Assembly (NCBI RefSeq): GCF_002245895.1
Contig: NZ_NPJZ01000002.1
Location: 496,001 to 560,000 of the forward strand
Length of the DNA stretch: 64,000 bases
Direction: 5' to 3'
Source: Rhodococcus sp. OK302
Lineage (GTDB): Bacteria > Actinomycetota > Actinomycetes > Mycobacteriales > Mycobacteriaceae
Position numbers and translations under genes: made by a program. Every line of letters starts with the position of its first letter. Position 1 is the first letter of the stretch. Positions 18,505-26,394 of this stretch are shown here, piece by piece. Under the pieces are notes generated by a model, which worked only from the letters and a program-made list of their open reading frames with translations, did no database searches and was not told the DNA's origin.

Positions 18505-19449
18505 GTGGTCGTCCGTTATGTTCATGGGGGTGGTTACCCGTTGTGGCCGCTGCGCACCCCCGAAGGTGTGAACTGCACCTCCGAAGGACGCACCCCCATC
18601 GCCGTCGAAAGACCCCACCCGCACACGCGGGTTACCCGGACTGTCGCCAACACCGTCATCGATTCGATCGGAGTCGGCGCTTTCCCTATCGGGGTGGCGA
18701 TCACCCCCGACGGCACCTGCGTTTACGTCACCAACTACTACGGCCACTCGGTGTCGGTGATCGAGATCGCTACCAACATCGTCCTGGTCACCATCAGGGT
18801 AGGAATCTCGCCGGTCGGGGTGGCGATCACCCCCGACGGCACCCACGCCTACGTCACCAACCAAAACGGCCACTCGGTGTCGGTGATCGAGATCGCTACC
18901 AACATTGTCGTGGACACCATCGGAGTCGGTTCGTCTCCCGTCGGGGTGGCGATCACCCCCGACGGCAGCCACGCTTACGTCACCAACCAATTCGATAACT
19001 CGGTGTCGGTGATCGCGACCGCTACCAACACCGTCGCGGACATCATCGCGATCGGCGCAGAGCCGTGGGGGGTGGCGATCGCCCCCGACGGCACCCACGC
19101 CTACATCATCAGCCCGTTCGGTAATTCCGTGATCAACACGACCACCGGCACCCTGACCACTACGCCCATCGGGGCCGGCAGGTCTCCCGTTGGGGTGGCG
19201 ATCACGCCCGACGGCGCCCTCGCCTACGTCACCAACTACTACGGCAACTCGGTGTCGGTGATCTACACCGTCACCGGTGACGTCACCACAACACCGCTCG
19301 GAATCGGTGAGTATCCGGTCGGGGTGGCGATCACGCCCGACGGCGCCCTCGCCTACGTCACCAACTGGGGTAGCAACTCGGTGTCGGTGATCGCGATCGA
19401 CCAGAGCACTGTCCTCACCGGACACAGGAGCACAACATCTGCGCCGTGA
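18505..19449 (+). CDS. YVTN beta-propeller repeat protein
   Basis: 314 residues with at least six repeats of about 42 residues containing GVAITPDG...AYVTN and NSVSVI. The DNA repeats at about 126-129 bp. The whole reading frame is a propeller, with about 40 preceding residues of unclear nature. No signal peptide is visible from the GTG at 18505, although such proteins are usually exported, so the true N-terminus may be truncated. The long opposite-strand frame across it is a shadow of the repeats. Confidence 0.85.
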   Translation: MVVRYVHGGGYPLWPLRTPEGVNCTSEGRTPIAVERPHPHTRVTRTVANTVIDSIGVGAFPIGVAITPDGTCVYVTNYYGHSVSVIEIATNIVLVTIRVGISPVGVAITPDGTHAYVTNQNGHSVSVIEIATNIVVDTIGVGSSPVGVAITPDGSHAYVTNQFDNSVSVIATATNTVADIIAIGAEPWGVAIAPDGTHAYIISPFGNSVINTTTGTLTTTPIGAGRSPVGVAITPDGALAYVTNYYGNSVSVIYTVTGDVTTTPLGIGEYPVGVAITPDGALAYVTNWGSNSVSVIAIDQSTVLTGHRSTTSAP

Positions 19450-19719
19450 TGCTCGCCTGCCAGCGCGAACACAATGGCCGGAAGTGCGACCGCAGAGCTT
19501 TCAGCTTAAGGAATTCAATCTCACTCAAACATTGCTGGAACCGGAACAATTCACCTGGCCGGAAGCGATGTAAACCACGCACTTGCGGGTTCCCTTGAAC
19601 GTTACGCAGCAGCAAACGGTCTTAATCTTCAGGAGGTACTCGGTCAGGAAACTTTGCTGTACTTGGATATCGTCCTCGCTGTGATCGGGAAATGGCCGTG
19701 GTAGCGGTTTACTTCAGGT
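19450..19719. other. Short intergenic stretch with a possible coding relic
   Basis: A plus-strand frame from about 19511 to 19703 reads IAGTGTIHLAGSDVNHALAG then AAANGLNLQEVLGQETLLYL. It has protein-like composition but no acceptable start codon. It may be the tail of a lost gene. Family unknown. Confidence 0.35.
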
Positions 19720-20165
19720 GCCTGTAGAGGGTCGTGCGGCCGACTCCGATGATTTCGGCGAAGTCGGTCAGATGTATTCTGTTCTCCCGCATCCGTTGTG
19801 CCTGAGCGAGTTTCGTCGCCGTCATCTTCGGTGGCCGGCCCCCAGTGCGGCCACGTGCTCGGGCCGCGGCGAGACCGACCTGAGTCCGTTCCCGCTCAGA
19901 TTACGTTCGAATTCGGCGAGAGCGCCGAAGATGGAAAAGATTAGTTTGCCGCCGGAGGTAGTGGTGTCGATCGCTTCGGTCAACGACTTGAATCCGACAC
20001 CGCGGGAGGCGAGATCTTCCACGGTTTGCAAGCGGTGGGGGAGGGAGCGACCGAGTCGGTCGAGGCGCCACACCACCAACGTGCCGCCGTCTCGAAGACG
20101 GAAAAGCAGGTCGCTCAGTTGCGGGCGGTTGGTCGTTGCACCGGATGCAGTTTCGGTCCAGGCAT
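19720..20165 (-). pseudogene. DNA invertase, 5'-truncated and frameshifted
   Basis: Reading leftward, the coding trace starts at AWTETASGATTNRPQLSDLL and continues VVWRLDRLGRSLPHRLQTVE, KLIFSIFGALAEFERN. A frameshift at about 19895 follows. The next frame gives ERTQVGLAAARARGRTGGRP and a complete HTH tail (MTATKLAQAQRMRENRIHLT, IIGVGRTTLYRHLK). The first ~35 residues with the catalytic Ser are missing. It is bordered on the right by the short repeat U1. Confidence 0.85.
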
Positions 20166-20171
20166 TGCAGG

Positions 20172-20213
20172 TGGGTCACTCCCGACTTACTGAGACGCCA
20201 AGGTCGCTGGGAA
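20172..20213 (+). repeat. Short repeat U, copy 1
   Basis: CACTCCCGACTTACTGAGAC and the following AAGGTCGCTGGGAACACATT recur with few changes at 24348-24393. A weaker match starts near 29866. Probably the end of a mobile element. Confidence 0.5.
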
Positions 20214-20226
20214 CACATTAAGATTC

Positions 20227-20288
20227 GTTCGGTTCTGGTGCATTGATCGGTGAGACAGTCCCAGATTCGGCCCTTACTGAGGCATTAC
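20227..20288 (+). repeat. Palindromic repeat R, copy 1
   Basis: Contains GGTTCTGGTGCATTGATCGG and GTGAGACAGTCCCAGATTCG, then CCCTTACTGAGGCAT. The first 43 bases match the sequence flanking the IS30 element at 47477 (reverse strand). Confidence 0.6.
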
Positions 20289-20357
20289 ATCGGTAAACAC
20301 CGCAGGAGGATCGGTGATCGGACGTGTGCCGCGTGCGCACCCGCCTAGGCTCAGCGT

Positions 20358-21312
20358 ATGGCGCACAGAGGGGTATTCGATCCGGCCGATCACGACGTGT
20401 TCAACGAGCAGCGACAACGCTTCGACTGGAGCCTTCTGCAAAACGGCAACGAGCACCGCTATGAGACCGCGTTCCAACTCGACAGCGCATGCACCCGCCT
20501 CACCGATCTCGGCTACCTCGTACACCACATCGATGCCCATCCATGGACCCACCGTCGCGGGCATGCACACCGCATTCGCGAATGCGATGTCCTTCCCCGC
20601 TTACTACGGCTGCAACCTCGACGCGCTCAATGACGTGCTCTCTGACGTCGCCGGATTCGACTACGGCAGCGATCCCGCCAGCTTCGGCACCGTCCTCGCC
20701 ATCGCCGGATACGACACTCTCGCCGAAATCGATCGGGGCACCGCCGACGCAGTTCTCGACATCTTCGCAGTTCAAGCACGCCTAGCGGCGCTCTACGCAC
20801 ATCCGATGCTGTGCCTGGTCGAATCCACCGTCACTGACTTTCCCGCAGTCGGTGGCCGCCCTGTCTCCGTCGGCAGCTTCTGGGATGTCGAGCCGGATCC
20901 GCCGGCACCGTTCCACGACGAGGATCTTATCGAGCACGTCTTACAGGTCTATGCGGACGAAGACAGCGCTTCCCAGTACGTCGCCGCACTGCACTCAGTC
21001 CTTGCCGATACCCTTACCGATCTAGGCCGCTGGCAGATCCTCGATCCAGTGCTTGCCTCCGAGCGCACCGCAGCTTTCCGCACTGAGTATCGACAGGAAT
21101 CGCCTCCACCGGGAAATTGGTTGTGGGAGATCTTCATTGGCCTCCGCGGTGTCGGGGACTGCACTGTCCTCGGCAACCAACTCGTGCACGTCCTCTCTGA
21201 CGCCGGAATGCACTTCGATCAGCTGATCACCAGGTTCTATGCGGCCGGAACCGAGGAACGAGGGCAAGCTCTGAATCGCTACCCCAACCTCCGGAATCGG
21301 GTCTATCTCTAG
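20358..21312 (+). pseudogene. Barstar-domain protein with long C-terminal region, frameshifted
   Basis: The ATG at 20358 opens MAHRGVFDPADHDVFNEQRQ. The frame shifts at about 20541-20552 (one extra base) and continues HTAFANAMSFPAYYGCNLDA, LNDVLSDVAGFDYG, the barnase-inhibitor (barstar) signature. A ~130-residue extension (LIEHVLQVYADEDSASQYVA to NRVYL) follows, with no known family. The repaired protein would be about 316 residues. No barnase-type RNase is next to it; the gene ends 9 bp before the IS110 transposase stop codon. Either an immunity relic or a sequencing error. Confidence 0.75.
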
Positions 21313-21320
21313 CTCCTCTG

Positions 21321-22364
21321 TCAAGCGGCAGCAGTTTCGACGCCCGCAGTGAGGTCGGTTCGTAGGGCCGCGTAGACGACGTCCGAGAGCCGCCGTTTGA
21401 GCACACGCAATGCCTCCATGCCGCTGTCACCGCCGGCCTTGCGGCGTTCCATCATCTGTTTTGCTGGTTCGTGCCAGTGCGCCTGGGTCAGCGCGATCCG
21501 GTGCAGGGCCGCGTTGAGTTGGCGATTCCCGGTACGGCTGAGCCGGTGGCGCGCCCTGTTGGAGGACCAGACCGGCATCGGCGCGGTGCCGTTATGACGG
21601 GCGTAGGCGTCCTTGGATCGAAACCGATCGACCCCGGCGGTCTCACCAAGAATCTTGGCCGCAGTTATAGCTCCGCAACCAGGGATCGCGATCAAAGACG
21701 GCGCCATATCGGCTACCAACGTAGCGATTTCTGCGGTGAGCTCGTTGATCTGCTTGGTCAGTGCGCGGCACCGATCGAGCAGATCGCGGGCAAGTCGCAC
21801 AACAGTTCCCGTAAACGGGTCCAGGTGTGCCGAAACCTTGTCCAGGATGGCAAGTCGATCCAGCGATCGGGCCTTCGGCTCCCAGGACGGGTCTAGTTCA
21901 TGTAGATACCAGCGCAATCTATTGATCGCCCGAGTACGTTCTGCAACAAGGGATTCACGGTGATCGCCGAGTAACCGCACGTCGCGGTCAGGGCCATCCA
22001 ATCGGGCCGTGGGAAGGTCGGGTTCCCGCTGAGCGGCCCGTGCGACGGCCAGCGCATCGATGGGATCGGACTTGCCGTAGGTGCGAGCCGAGTCACGGAC
22101 GTGGGCCATCAACTTTGGTGGCACCCGCACGATCGACTGGCCCGCGGCGAGCAGGTCGCGTTCCAGCCTGCGCGACAGATGCCGGCAGTCTTCGATTGCC
22201 CAGAGCAGACCGTTGCCCTTGGCTAACTGCTCTGCCCAGGTCAGCAGTCCCAGATGCTCTTTTGTGGTCGTAGTGATCGTCTTCGATGCCAGCTGGCGAC
22301 CGTTGGGATCGACCGCGACGATGGTGTGGGTGCGCTTGTGCGCATCGACTCCCAGAGTGATCAT
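21321..22364 (-). mobile_element. IS110-family transposase
   Basis: 347 residues beginning MITLGVDAHKRTHTIVAVDP. The RuvC-like DEDD set is visible at Asp7, Glu58, Asp100 and Asp103 (YGKSDPIDALA). The C-terminal Transposase_20 domain reads IAIPGCGAITAAKILGETAG, YARHNGTAPMPVWSSNRARH and GNRQLNAALHRIALTQ. IS110 elements carry out RNA-guided, non-DDE recombination without terminal repeats. The element begins right after the barstar gene and ends near the IS256 left end. Confidence 0.95.
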
Positions 22365-22563
22365 TGAACCGGTCTCCTTGTCCTTGAGGGGATCAGGGAT
22401 CGGTCGGTGGGCACATCCCAGTCAGGGGCGATTCCACGCTCCTCTCAAGCCACGCCGACCGGTCCTTGGCATCCGGTAGGCCGCACTACAGATAATGGCC
22501 ACCAACGGCAAGTAACAGGTGGAGCGAACCCGCCGGACCCCTCCAATCAAACACTGGCGCTAA
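22365..22563 (-). ncRNA. IS110 5' non-coding end, candidate bridge-RNA region
   Basis: About 200 bases separate the transposase start from the IS256 inverted repeat and hold no gene. In IS110-type elements the left non-coding end encodes the bridge RNA that pairs with target and donor. The position and length fit. I have not folded it or defined the loops. Confidence 0.35.
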
Positions 22564-23917
22564 CGGTGTTTCGGCCGGTTTCCATCAGTAAGTTTCCGAT
22601 CCCGGCCAACGATCAGCGAACGTGATCGCAAACGCATTCAGAGCAGGCTTCCACCTCATTGTCCATCGTGCCTGGCCCTTGCCTGTCGGGTCGAGTGAAC
22701 GCGTCACCAGGTAGAGGCATTTCAGCGCGGCAGCCTCGGTAGGGAAATGGCCACGAGCTTTCACCGCCCTCCGATAACGGGCATTGAGGGATTCAATCGC
22801 GTTGGTGGAGCACAGGACTCGGCGTATCTCGATGTCGTAGTCGAGGAACGGGATGAACTCCTGCCAGGCATTGGTCCATAGTCGGATGATCGCCGGATAC
22901 GTGTTGCCCCAATGTTCGGCGAGATCGTCGAATGCGGCCCGCGCTGCCGCCTCGGTCGGGGCGGTGTAGATCGGCTTGAGATCGTGTTTGAGCGCATCCC
23001 AGTCCTTGCGAGATGACAGCCGGAACGTGTTGCGGATCAAATGCACGATGCAGGTTTGGACTGTGGTGGCCGGCCACACGTGCTCGACCACCTCCGGTAG
23101 GCCTTTCAATCCGTCGCAGACCAGGAAGAACACGTCCCGGGTGCCCCGATTGCGGATATCGGTCAGCACGGACATCCAGAATTTTGCGCCCTCGCCGCCC
23201 GTTCCGGCCCACAATCCGAGCACGTCCCGGCTGCCGTCGAGACTGACACCGATCGCGGCGTAGATAGGCCGGTTCGCGACCTGCCCGTCTCGAACTTTGA
23301 CGACGATCGCGTCGATGAAAATCGCCGCGTACACCTCGTCGAGTGGCCGGGCAGACCACTCCTGCATCTCCTCGAGCACCTTGTCGGTGATCCGCGAGAT
23401 GGTTTCTTTCGAGACGGATGCGCCGTAGATTTCAGCGAAGTGAGCGGAGATCTCACCGGTCGTTAATCCTTTGGCGTACAACGACAACACGATCTCGTCG
23501 ACCCCGTTGAGTCGTCGTTGGCGTTTCTTGACGATCTGCGGCTCGAACGTCCCTTCCCGGTCTCTCGGGACTTCGATCGGGACGTGGCCGGTGGCCTCGG
23601 TCAACACCGTTTTCGGCCGGGTTCCGTTGCGGATGTTCGTCGATTCCCGGTCCGGTGGGGCTTGGTTCTTGTCGTGGCCGAGGTGCTCGGTCATCTCTTC
23701 GTTCAGTGCGGTTTCGAGGACGGTTTTGGTGAACTGTTTGAGCAGCCCGTCCGGTCCGGTCAGCGACAGGCCCTGTTCTTTAGCGAGTCGCACCAGTTCC
23801 GTGGCCGCCGCAGCTTCTGCGGAGGGCTCGGTCCTCTTCTTCGTCACATCTTCCAGTGTCGTCATCTTGGCACCTCCTCGCTGAGCATTCACTCAGCTTG
23901 TCGGGCCGAAACACCGA
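22564..23917 (-). mobile_element. IS256-family element, complete
   Basis: Ends GGTGTTTCGGCC at 22565-22576 and its complement GGCCGAAACACC at 23904-23915. One transposase gene fills the inside (22585-23865). I see no identical 8-9 bp target duplication outside the repeats, so one flank may have rearranged. Partial copies of the same element lie at 26514, 31409 and 34207. Confidence 0.85.
22585..23865 (-). CDS. IS256-family transposase
   Basis: 426 residues from ATG 23865, which has GAGGAGG upstream. The mutator/IS256 catalytic triad is visible as Asp185 (IFIDAIVVKVRDGQV), Asp251 (FFLVCDGLKGLPE) and Glu358 (CSTNAIESLNARYRR). The C-HLIRNT motif (CIVHLIRNTF) is also present. It looks intact and could act on the partial copies that keep an end. 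Confidence 0.95.
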   Translation of the reverse strand: MTTLEDVTKKRTEPSAEAAAATELVRLAKEQGLSLTGPDGLLKQFTKTVLETALNEEMTEHLGHDKNQAPPDRESTNIRNGTRPKTVLTEATGHVPIEVPRDREGTFEPQIVKKRQRRLNGVDEIVLSLYAKGLTTGEISAHFAEIYGASVSKETISRITDKVLEEMQEWSARPLDEVYAAIFIDAIVVKVRDGQVANRPIYAAIGVSLDGSRDVLGLWAGTGGEGAKFWMSVLTDIRNRGTRDVFFLVCDGLKGLPEVVEHVWPATTVQTCIVHLIRNTFRLSSRKDWDALKHDLKPIYTAPTEAAARAAFDDLAEHWGNTYPAIIRLWTNAWQEFIPFLDYDIEIRRVLCSTNAIESLNARYRRAVKARGHFPTEAAALKCLYLVTRSLDPTGKGQARWTMRWKPALNAFAITFADRWPGSETY

Positions 23918-24148
23918 TTATTGGACAGTCCCCCGGAATCCGGACGAGCGATACAGGAACCCTCACCGGCGTGTTCGAAAGACAGCCAGTGATCAGGACC
24001 CTTTGAGTTGCGCAGTCCCGGTAGTCCTGTCCGGTGAAGCAATCTCGAATCGGGGCGACGAACGGGGCGTCGGGTGTTCTGCCGAGTGTCCGTCGTCCGT
24101 AGAGGAATGGGTACGTGGATAGTTATGCGCTACTTCGGGTTGTCTCTC

Positions 24149-24186
24149 ATTCGGGCGTTACTGGGGCACTGAATGCTGAGACATGG
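24149..24186 (+). repeat. Palindromic repeat R, copy 2
   Basis: CATTCGGGCGTTACTGGGGC followed by ACTGAATGCTGAGACATGG, the R core with a diverged left half. Confidence 0.5.
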
Positions 24187-24228
24187 TCAGTGCTCGACCG
24201 AGAGATAAGCGCGGAGAACCGCTGGAGG

Positions 24229-24345
24229 CGTCAGTTTCAGAAGACACTGCACTTTTCAGAAGACGACTGCACGCTCGGCGAAAGCATCACCACCGAGCTA
24301 TTCCCGTTCTGACGGCTGAACCAATCGAGATCTGGGATTGATCGA
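24229..24345 (+). repeat. Tn402/integron-IR-like repeat, copy T3
   Basis: CGTCAGTTTCAGAAGACACT then CTTTTCAGAAGACGACTGCA, followed by the conserved tail GCGAAAGCATCACCACCGAG and a diverged GATTGATCG segment. Confidence 0.65.
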
Positions 24346-24347
24346 GT

Positions 24348-24393
24348 GGGTACTCCCGACTTACTGAGGCGCCGAGGTCTCTGGGAACGCATT
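24348..24393 (+). repeat. Short repeat U, copy 2
   Basis: TACTCCCGACTTACTGAGGC and GAGGTCTCTGGGAACGCATT, matching 20172-20213 in about 85 percent of positions. Confidence 0.5.
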
Positions 24394-24482
24394 GAAACGC
24401 CGGAAATGCTTGTGATACACAGGATTTGCTAGCATTTATACCCTCGCGACTCATAGGGTAGAGCGGTCAGCAGTCAGATTCT

Positions 24483-24521
24483 TTATGGGATAGGGATCCA
24501 TTCGAACCAGAATGTGTCCAT
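24483..24521 (-). CDS. Tiny ORF P1, 12 residues (MDTFWFEWIPIP)
   Basis: The last and shortest member of the six-ORF row. MDTFWFEWIPIP then TAA. The start has GGAAGATGATCGAG directly before the ATG, nearly identical to the sites before P2, P5 and P6. It has two Trp. May be an independent peptide or a degraded tail of the array. Confidence 0.4.
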   Translation of the reverse strand: MDTFWFEWIPIP

Positions 24522-24556
24522 CTCGATCATCTTCCAGTTGGTAGTGCGACGTAGTT

Positions 24557-24652
24557 TCAGTTACCCCCGAAGAAGCCGAGCGACGCCAGCCAGGTGACCG
24601 CTGCCGCAACCGCCGGGGCGAGTTGCCCGAACCAAGTCGAATATGAGTCCAT
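24557..24652 (-). CDS. Tiny ORF P2, 31 residues, hydrophobic
   Basis: Starts MDSYSTWFGQLAPAVAAAVT and ends WLASLGFFGGN. It has GGAGGTGATCGGAG before the ATG. A single amphipathic or membrane-spanning helix with a Gly-rich end, and no Cys. Its composition is like small leaderless antimicrobial peptides or small membrane proteins. It lies 31 bp upstream of P1. Confidence 0.5.
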   Translation of the reverse strand: MDSYSTWFGQLAPAVAAAVTWLASLGFFGGN

Positions 24653-24777
24653 CTCCGATCACCTCCAGTTAGTAAGTACCCACCCAGCCAGCATGGAGCG
24701 TTGTCACGGACCCAGACACGGATGTTGTCCGGAATCAGCCCATAGCGCATAAGCCACCAGATCAGCGGGAAATCCAT
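24653..24777 (-). CDS. Tiny ORF P3, Trp-rich (stop unclear)
   Basis: ATG at 24777 opens MDFPLIWWLMRYGLIPDNIR then VWVRDNAPCWLGGY. The opening (FPLIWW) matches P4 and P6 (FPLWWW, FPQVWW), and the PC motif falls where those proteins have it. In the present frame there is no stop until 24451, which would give 108 residues running through P2 and P1. A one-base shift at GGTGGG would end it at a TAA within a few codons. The given end is the likely original unit, not a stop codon. The upstream site is GGAGTGAGGTCGAG. Confidence 0.4.
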
Positions 24778-24824
24778 CTCGACCTCACTCCCAGTTGGGT
24801 TGTGCACTTCTCGGTCACCAACAA

Positions 24825-24938
24825 CTAGTGGCAGTACACGCCGCCGCCCCACCATTGACACGGGGTGACCGACCTCAAGGCATCTCGCCATTCCTTCGGA
24901 AGGCCCAGCGTCCACCACCACAACGGAAAATCAAACAT
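24825..24938 (-). CDS. Tiny ORF P4, 37 residues, Trp/Cys-rich
   Basis: Starts MFDFPLWWWTLGLPKEWRDA and ends TPCQWWGGGVYCH, followed by TAG. GGGAGGTGCTCGCG precedes the ATG. The order FPLWWW, LP.EWR, PC.(W/L)GG and a terminal Cys is shared with P6. The two cysteines could form a disulfide. Six Trp in 37 residues is highly unusual. Confidence 0.55.
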   Translation of the reverse strand: MFDFPLWWWTLGLPKEWRDALRSVTPCQWWGGGVYCH

Positions 24939-24978
24939 CGCGAGCACCTCCCGGGCGCTTATTTTGGTTGTGTGCGAT

Positions 24979-25074
24979 CTAAGGGCAGTTTCCAAAGACT
25001 TCACATGGGAGCAGCTTGAGTAGCCCCGACAACCAGAGCGCGACTTCATATGGCAGCCAATAGAAGTAGTCCAT
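24979..25074 (-). CDS. Tiny ORF P5, 31 residues, hydrophobic, two Cys
   Basis: Starts MDYFYWLPYEVALWLSGLLK and ends LLPCEVFGNCP, followed by TAG. GGAAAGGTGATCGTG precedes the ATG. The LPCE motif is identical to that of P6, with a second Cys five residues later. One membrane-type helix. No leader or cleavage site is evident. Confidence 0.55.
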   Translation of the reverse strand: MDYFYWLPYEVALWLSGLLKLLPCEVFGNCP

Positions 25075-25103
25075 CACGATCACCTTTCCGTTCGGTTGTG
25101 CGA

Positions 25104-25208
25104 CTACCGGTTGCACCATCCGCCCAACTCACATGGGAGTCCGAAGAATAGGACGCGCCATGACTCCGGGAGGAACCCGAGCGTCCACCAAACCTGGGGG
25201 AAGCCCAT
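25104..25208 (-). CDS. Tiny ORF P6, 34 residues, Trp/Cys-rich, first in the row
   Basis: Starts MGFPQVWWTLGFLPESWRVL and ends FFGLPCELGGWCNR, followed by TAG. GGAAGGTGATCGAA precedes the ATG. As the first gene of the row it defines the family: WW near residue 7, a middle LP.(S/E)WR, then LPCE(L/V) and a second Cys near the C-terminus. Spacing to P5 is 29 bp. Function unknown; a leaderless multi-peptide bacteriocin, a toxin set or small membrane peptides are possible. Confidence 0.55.
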   Translation of the reverse strand: MGFPQVWWTLGFLPESWRVLFFGLPCELGGWCNR

Positions 25209-25747
25209 TTCGATCACCTTCCGTACGGTTGCCCCGACCGTCTCTCGACGCTAGCCCGCGCGGGTTGACGATGGGAAGGTTCGCCCCATACCGGCAGAGT
25301 CCGTGGAAACGCGAGCGTGGGCGATTGACCTGGTAGGTGCTGGTTTTGTGTCCATCAACCGATGGTTTCTCAGACCGCAATATGCCCGTATAGGAGGCGA
25401 TCGAGTTCAGTATGAAACTGCATGGCTTGGAAGACGCTCTATCGCAATCCGATCTCCACCGCAGGACCGCAGCGGCATCGGACTGGCCTGATACGGGACA
25501 GGCGTGTATCTCGTTCGGTTCTCCACTCAGCCAAGCCCCGCACCGGGTGAACCGGGCACGGATTTTCTCGTACGTCACTTCGATACCCGGGCGGCGATTG
25601 TCCTCGATCTTGCGGTCCGGGAGGGTGAACCGGTGGTGCAGCGGTGTTTCGCCGAGATCGTTTCGAGCAGAGACGGAATGATGCATTTGGTGTTTCGTTC
25701 GGAGCGATCAGACAGCGCGACGAACTTTCCGTCAGATATCTTCCGTG
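25209..25747. other. Upstream region of the tiny-ORF row
   Basis: No recognised gene. A plus-strand frame from about 25504 (MYLVRFSTQPSPAPGEPGTD, RHFDTRAAIVLDLAVREGEP) has a coding-like composition but loses it after about 25690 and has no family. The promoter for the minus-strand peptide row is expected here. Confidence 0.35.
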
Positions 25748-26080
25748 TCAGGAGATTTGTTGCGCGATGCGTTCAACAGCCTTCTTGAGATCTGGTAGAA
25801 AATTGGCGACAACACCGTGGATGATCGAACTGTTCAGACGGAAGTACTCGTGAATTGCGACGTTCCGGAGTCCGACGATTTTGTGCCATTCGATCTCGGG
25901 GGCTGTTGCCTTCGAATCCGAATCGAGGCTTTTCGCTGCTTCACCGATGATCCCGAGTTGCCTGACGATCGCGTCGTAGGCCATCTCGACATCGGGACCG
26001 GAAAGCTTCGTCTGGTAGCGCTCGATTTTGCCGATCGCCTCGATTATGTCGTGGCATCGGTCTGGGTTGCCTCTGCTCAC
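25748..26080 (-). CDS. hepT: HepT-type toxin (DUF86, HEPN RNase)
   Basis: 110 residues from a GTG that overlaps the antitoxin's TGA. The HEPN motif R-x4-H-x-Y is present at Arg72, His77, Tyr79 in LRNVAIHEYF. The helical core reads DAIVRQLGIIGEAAKSLD and HKIVGLRN. HepT proteins are RNases blocked by their MNT partner, usually by AMPylation of the tyrosine. The gene order (MNT first) is the usual one. Confidence 0.92.
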   Translation of the reverse strand: MSRGNPDRCHDIIEAIGKIERYQTKLSGPDVEMAYDAIVRQLGIIGEAAKSLDSDSKATAPEIEWHKIVGLRNVAIHEYFRLNSSIIHGVVANFLPDLKKAVERIAQQIS

Positions 26081-26394
26081 ACATCGACCATATCGGCGTG
26101 GGCAGTTTCCGAGACCGCTTCCTTGGCTACGCCTCGTGCCACGACGTCGACATGCCTGCCGAGTAGCTCCGAAAGCTCTTCGCCCAGGCCGAGCATCGAC
26201 ATCACCTGCTCGTAGTCCGGGCCGTCGATACTGACCATGAGGTCGATGTCGCTGTCCGGTCCTGCATCTCCGCGGGCCACTGACCCGAAGACCTTGACCT
26301 CGGATGCTCCGTAGCGGCGGCAGACCGACTCCAGTTCGGTGCGCTTCGCGCTCAACAGGGACCGCAGTTGCCGACTGTAGAGCGATGCGGTCAT
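26077..26394 (-). CDS. mntA: MNT-type nucleotidyltransferase antitoxin
   Basis: 105 residues from ATG 26394 with AGGAG upstream. The catalytic signature GSVARGDAGPDSDIDL starts at about residue 37, with Asp49 and Asp51 as metal ligands. The C-terminus is HVDVVARGVAKEAVSETAHA. In HepT/MNT pairs this enzyme transfers AMP to the toxin. Couples by GTGA to hepT. Confidence 0.92.
   Translation of the reverse strand: MTASLYSRQLRSLLSAKRTELESVCRRYGASEVKVFGSVARGDAGPDSDIDLMVSIDGPDYEQVMSMLGLGEELSELLGRHVDVVARGVAKEAVSETAHADMVDV

Larger units (their letters stand above)
23918..24482. other. Non-coding IS-border region
   Basis: No supported gene. It carries palindromic repeat R at 24149, Tn402-like end T3 at 24229 and repeat U at 24348, three repeat types in 250 bases. 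Confidence 0.5.

Noticed and set aside
18424..19425. Long minus-strand frame (333 codons) across the YVTN gene
   Set aside because: It is a mirror of the DNA repeats; the plus frame gives a known beta-propeller motif and the minus frame gives only Asp/Arg/Gly repeats.
25129..25686. 185-codon minus frame overlapping P6
   Set aside because: No domain or ribosome site, poor composition; the P6 reading frame has both ribosome site and family similarity.
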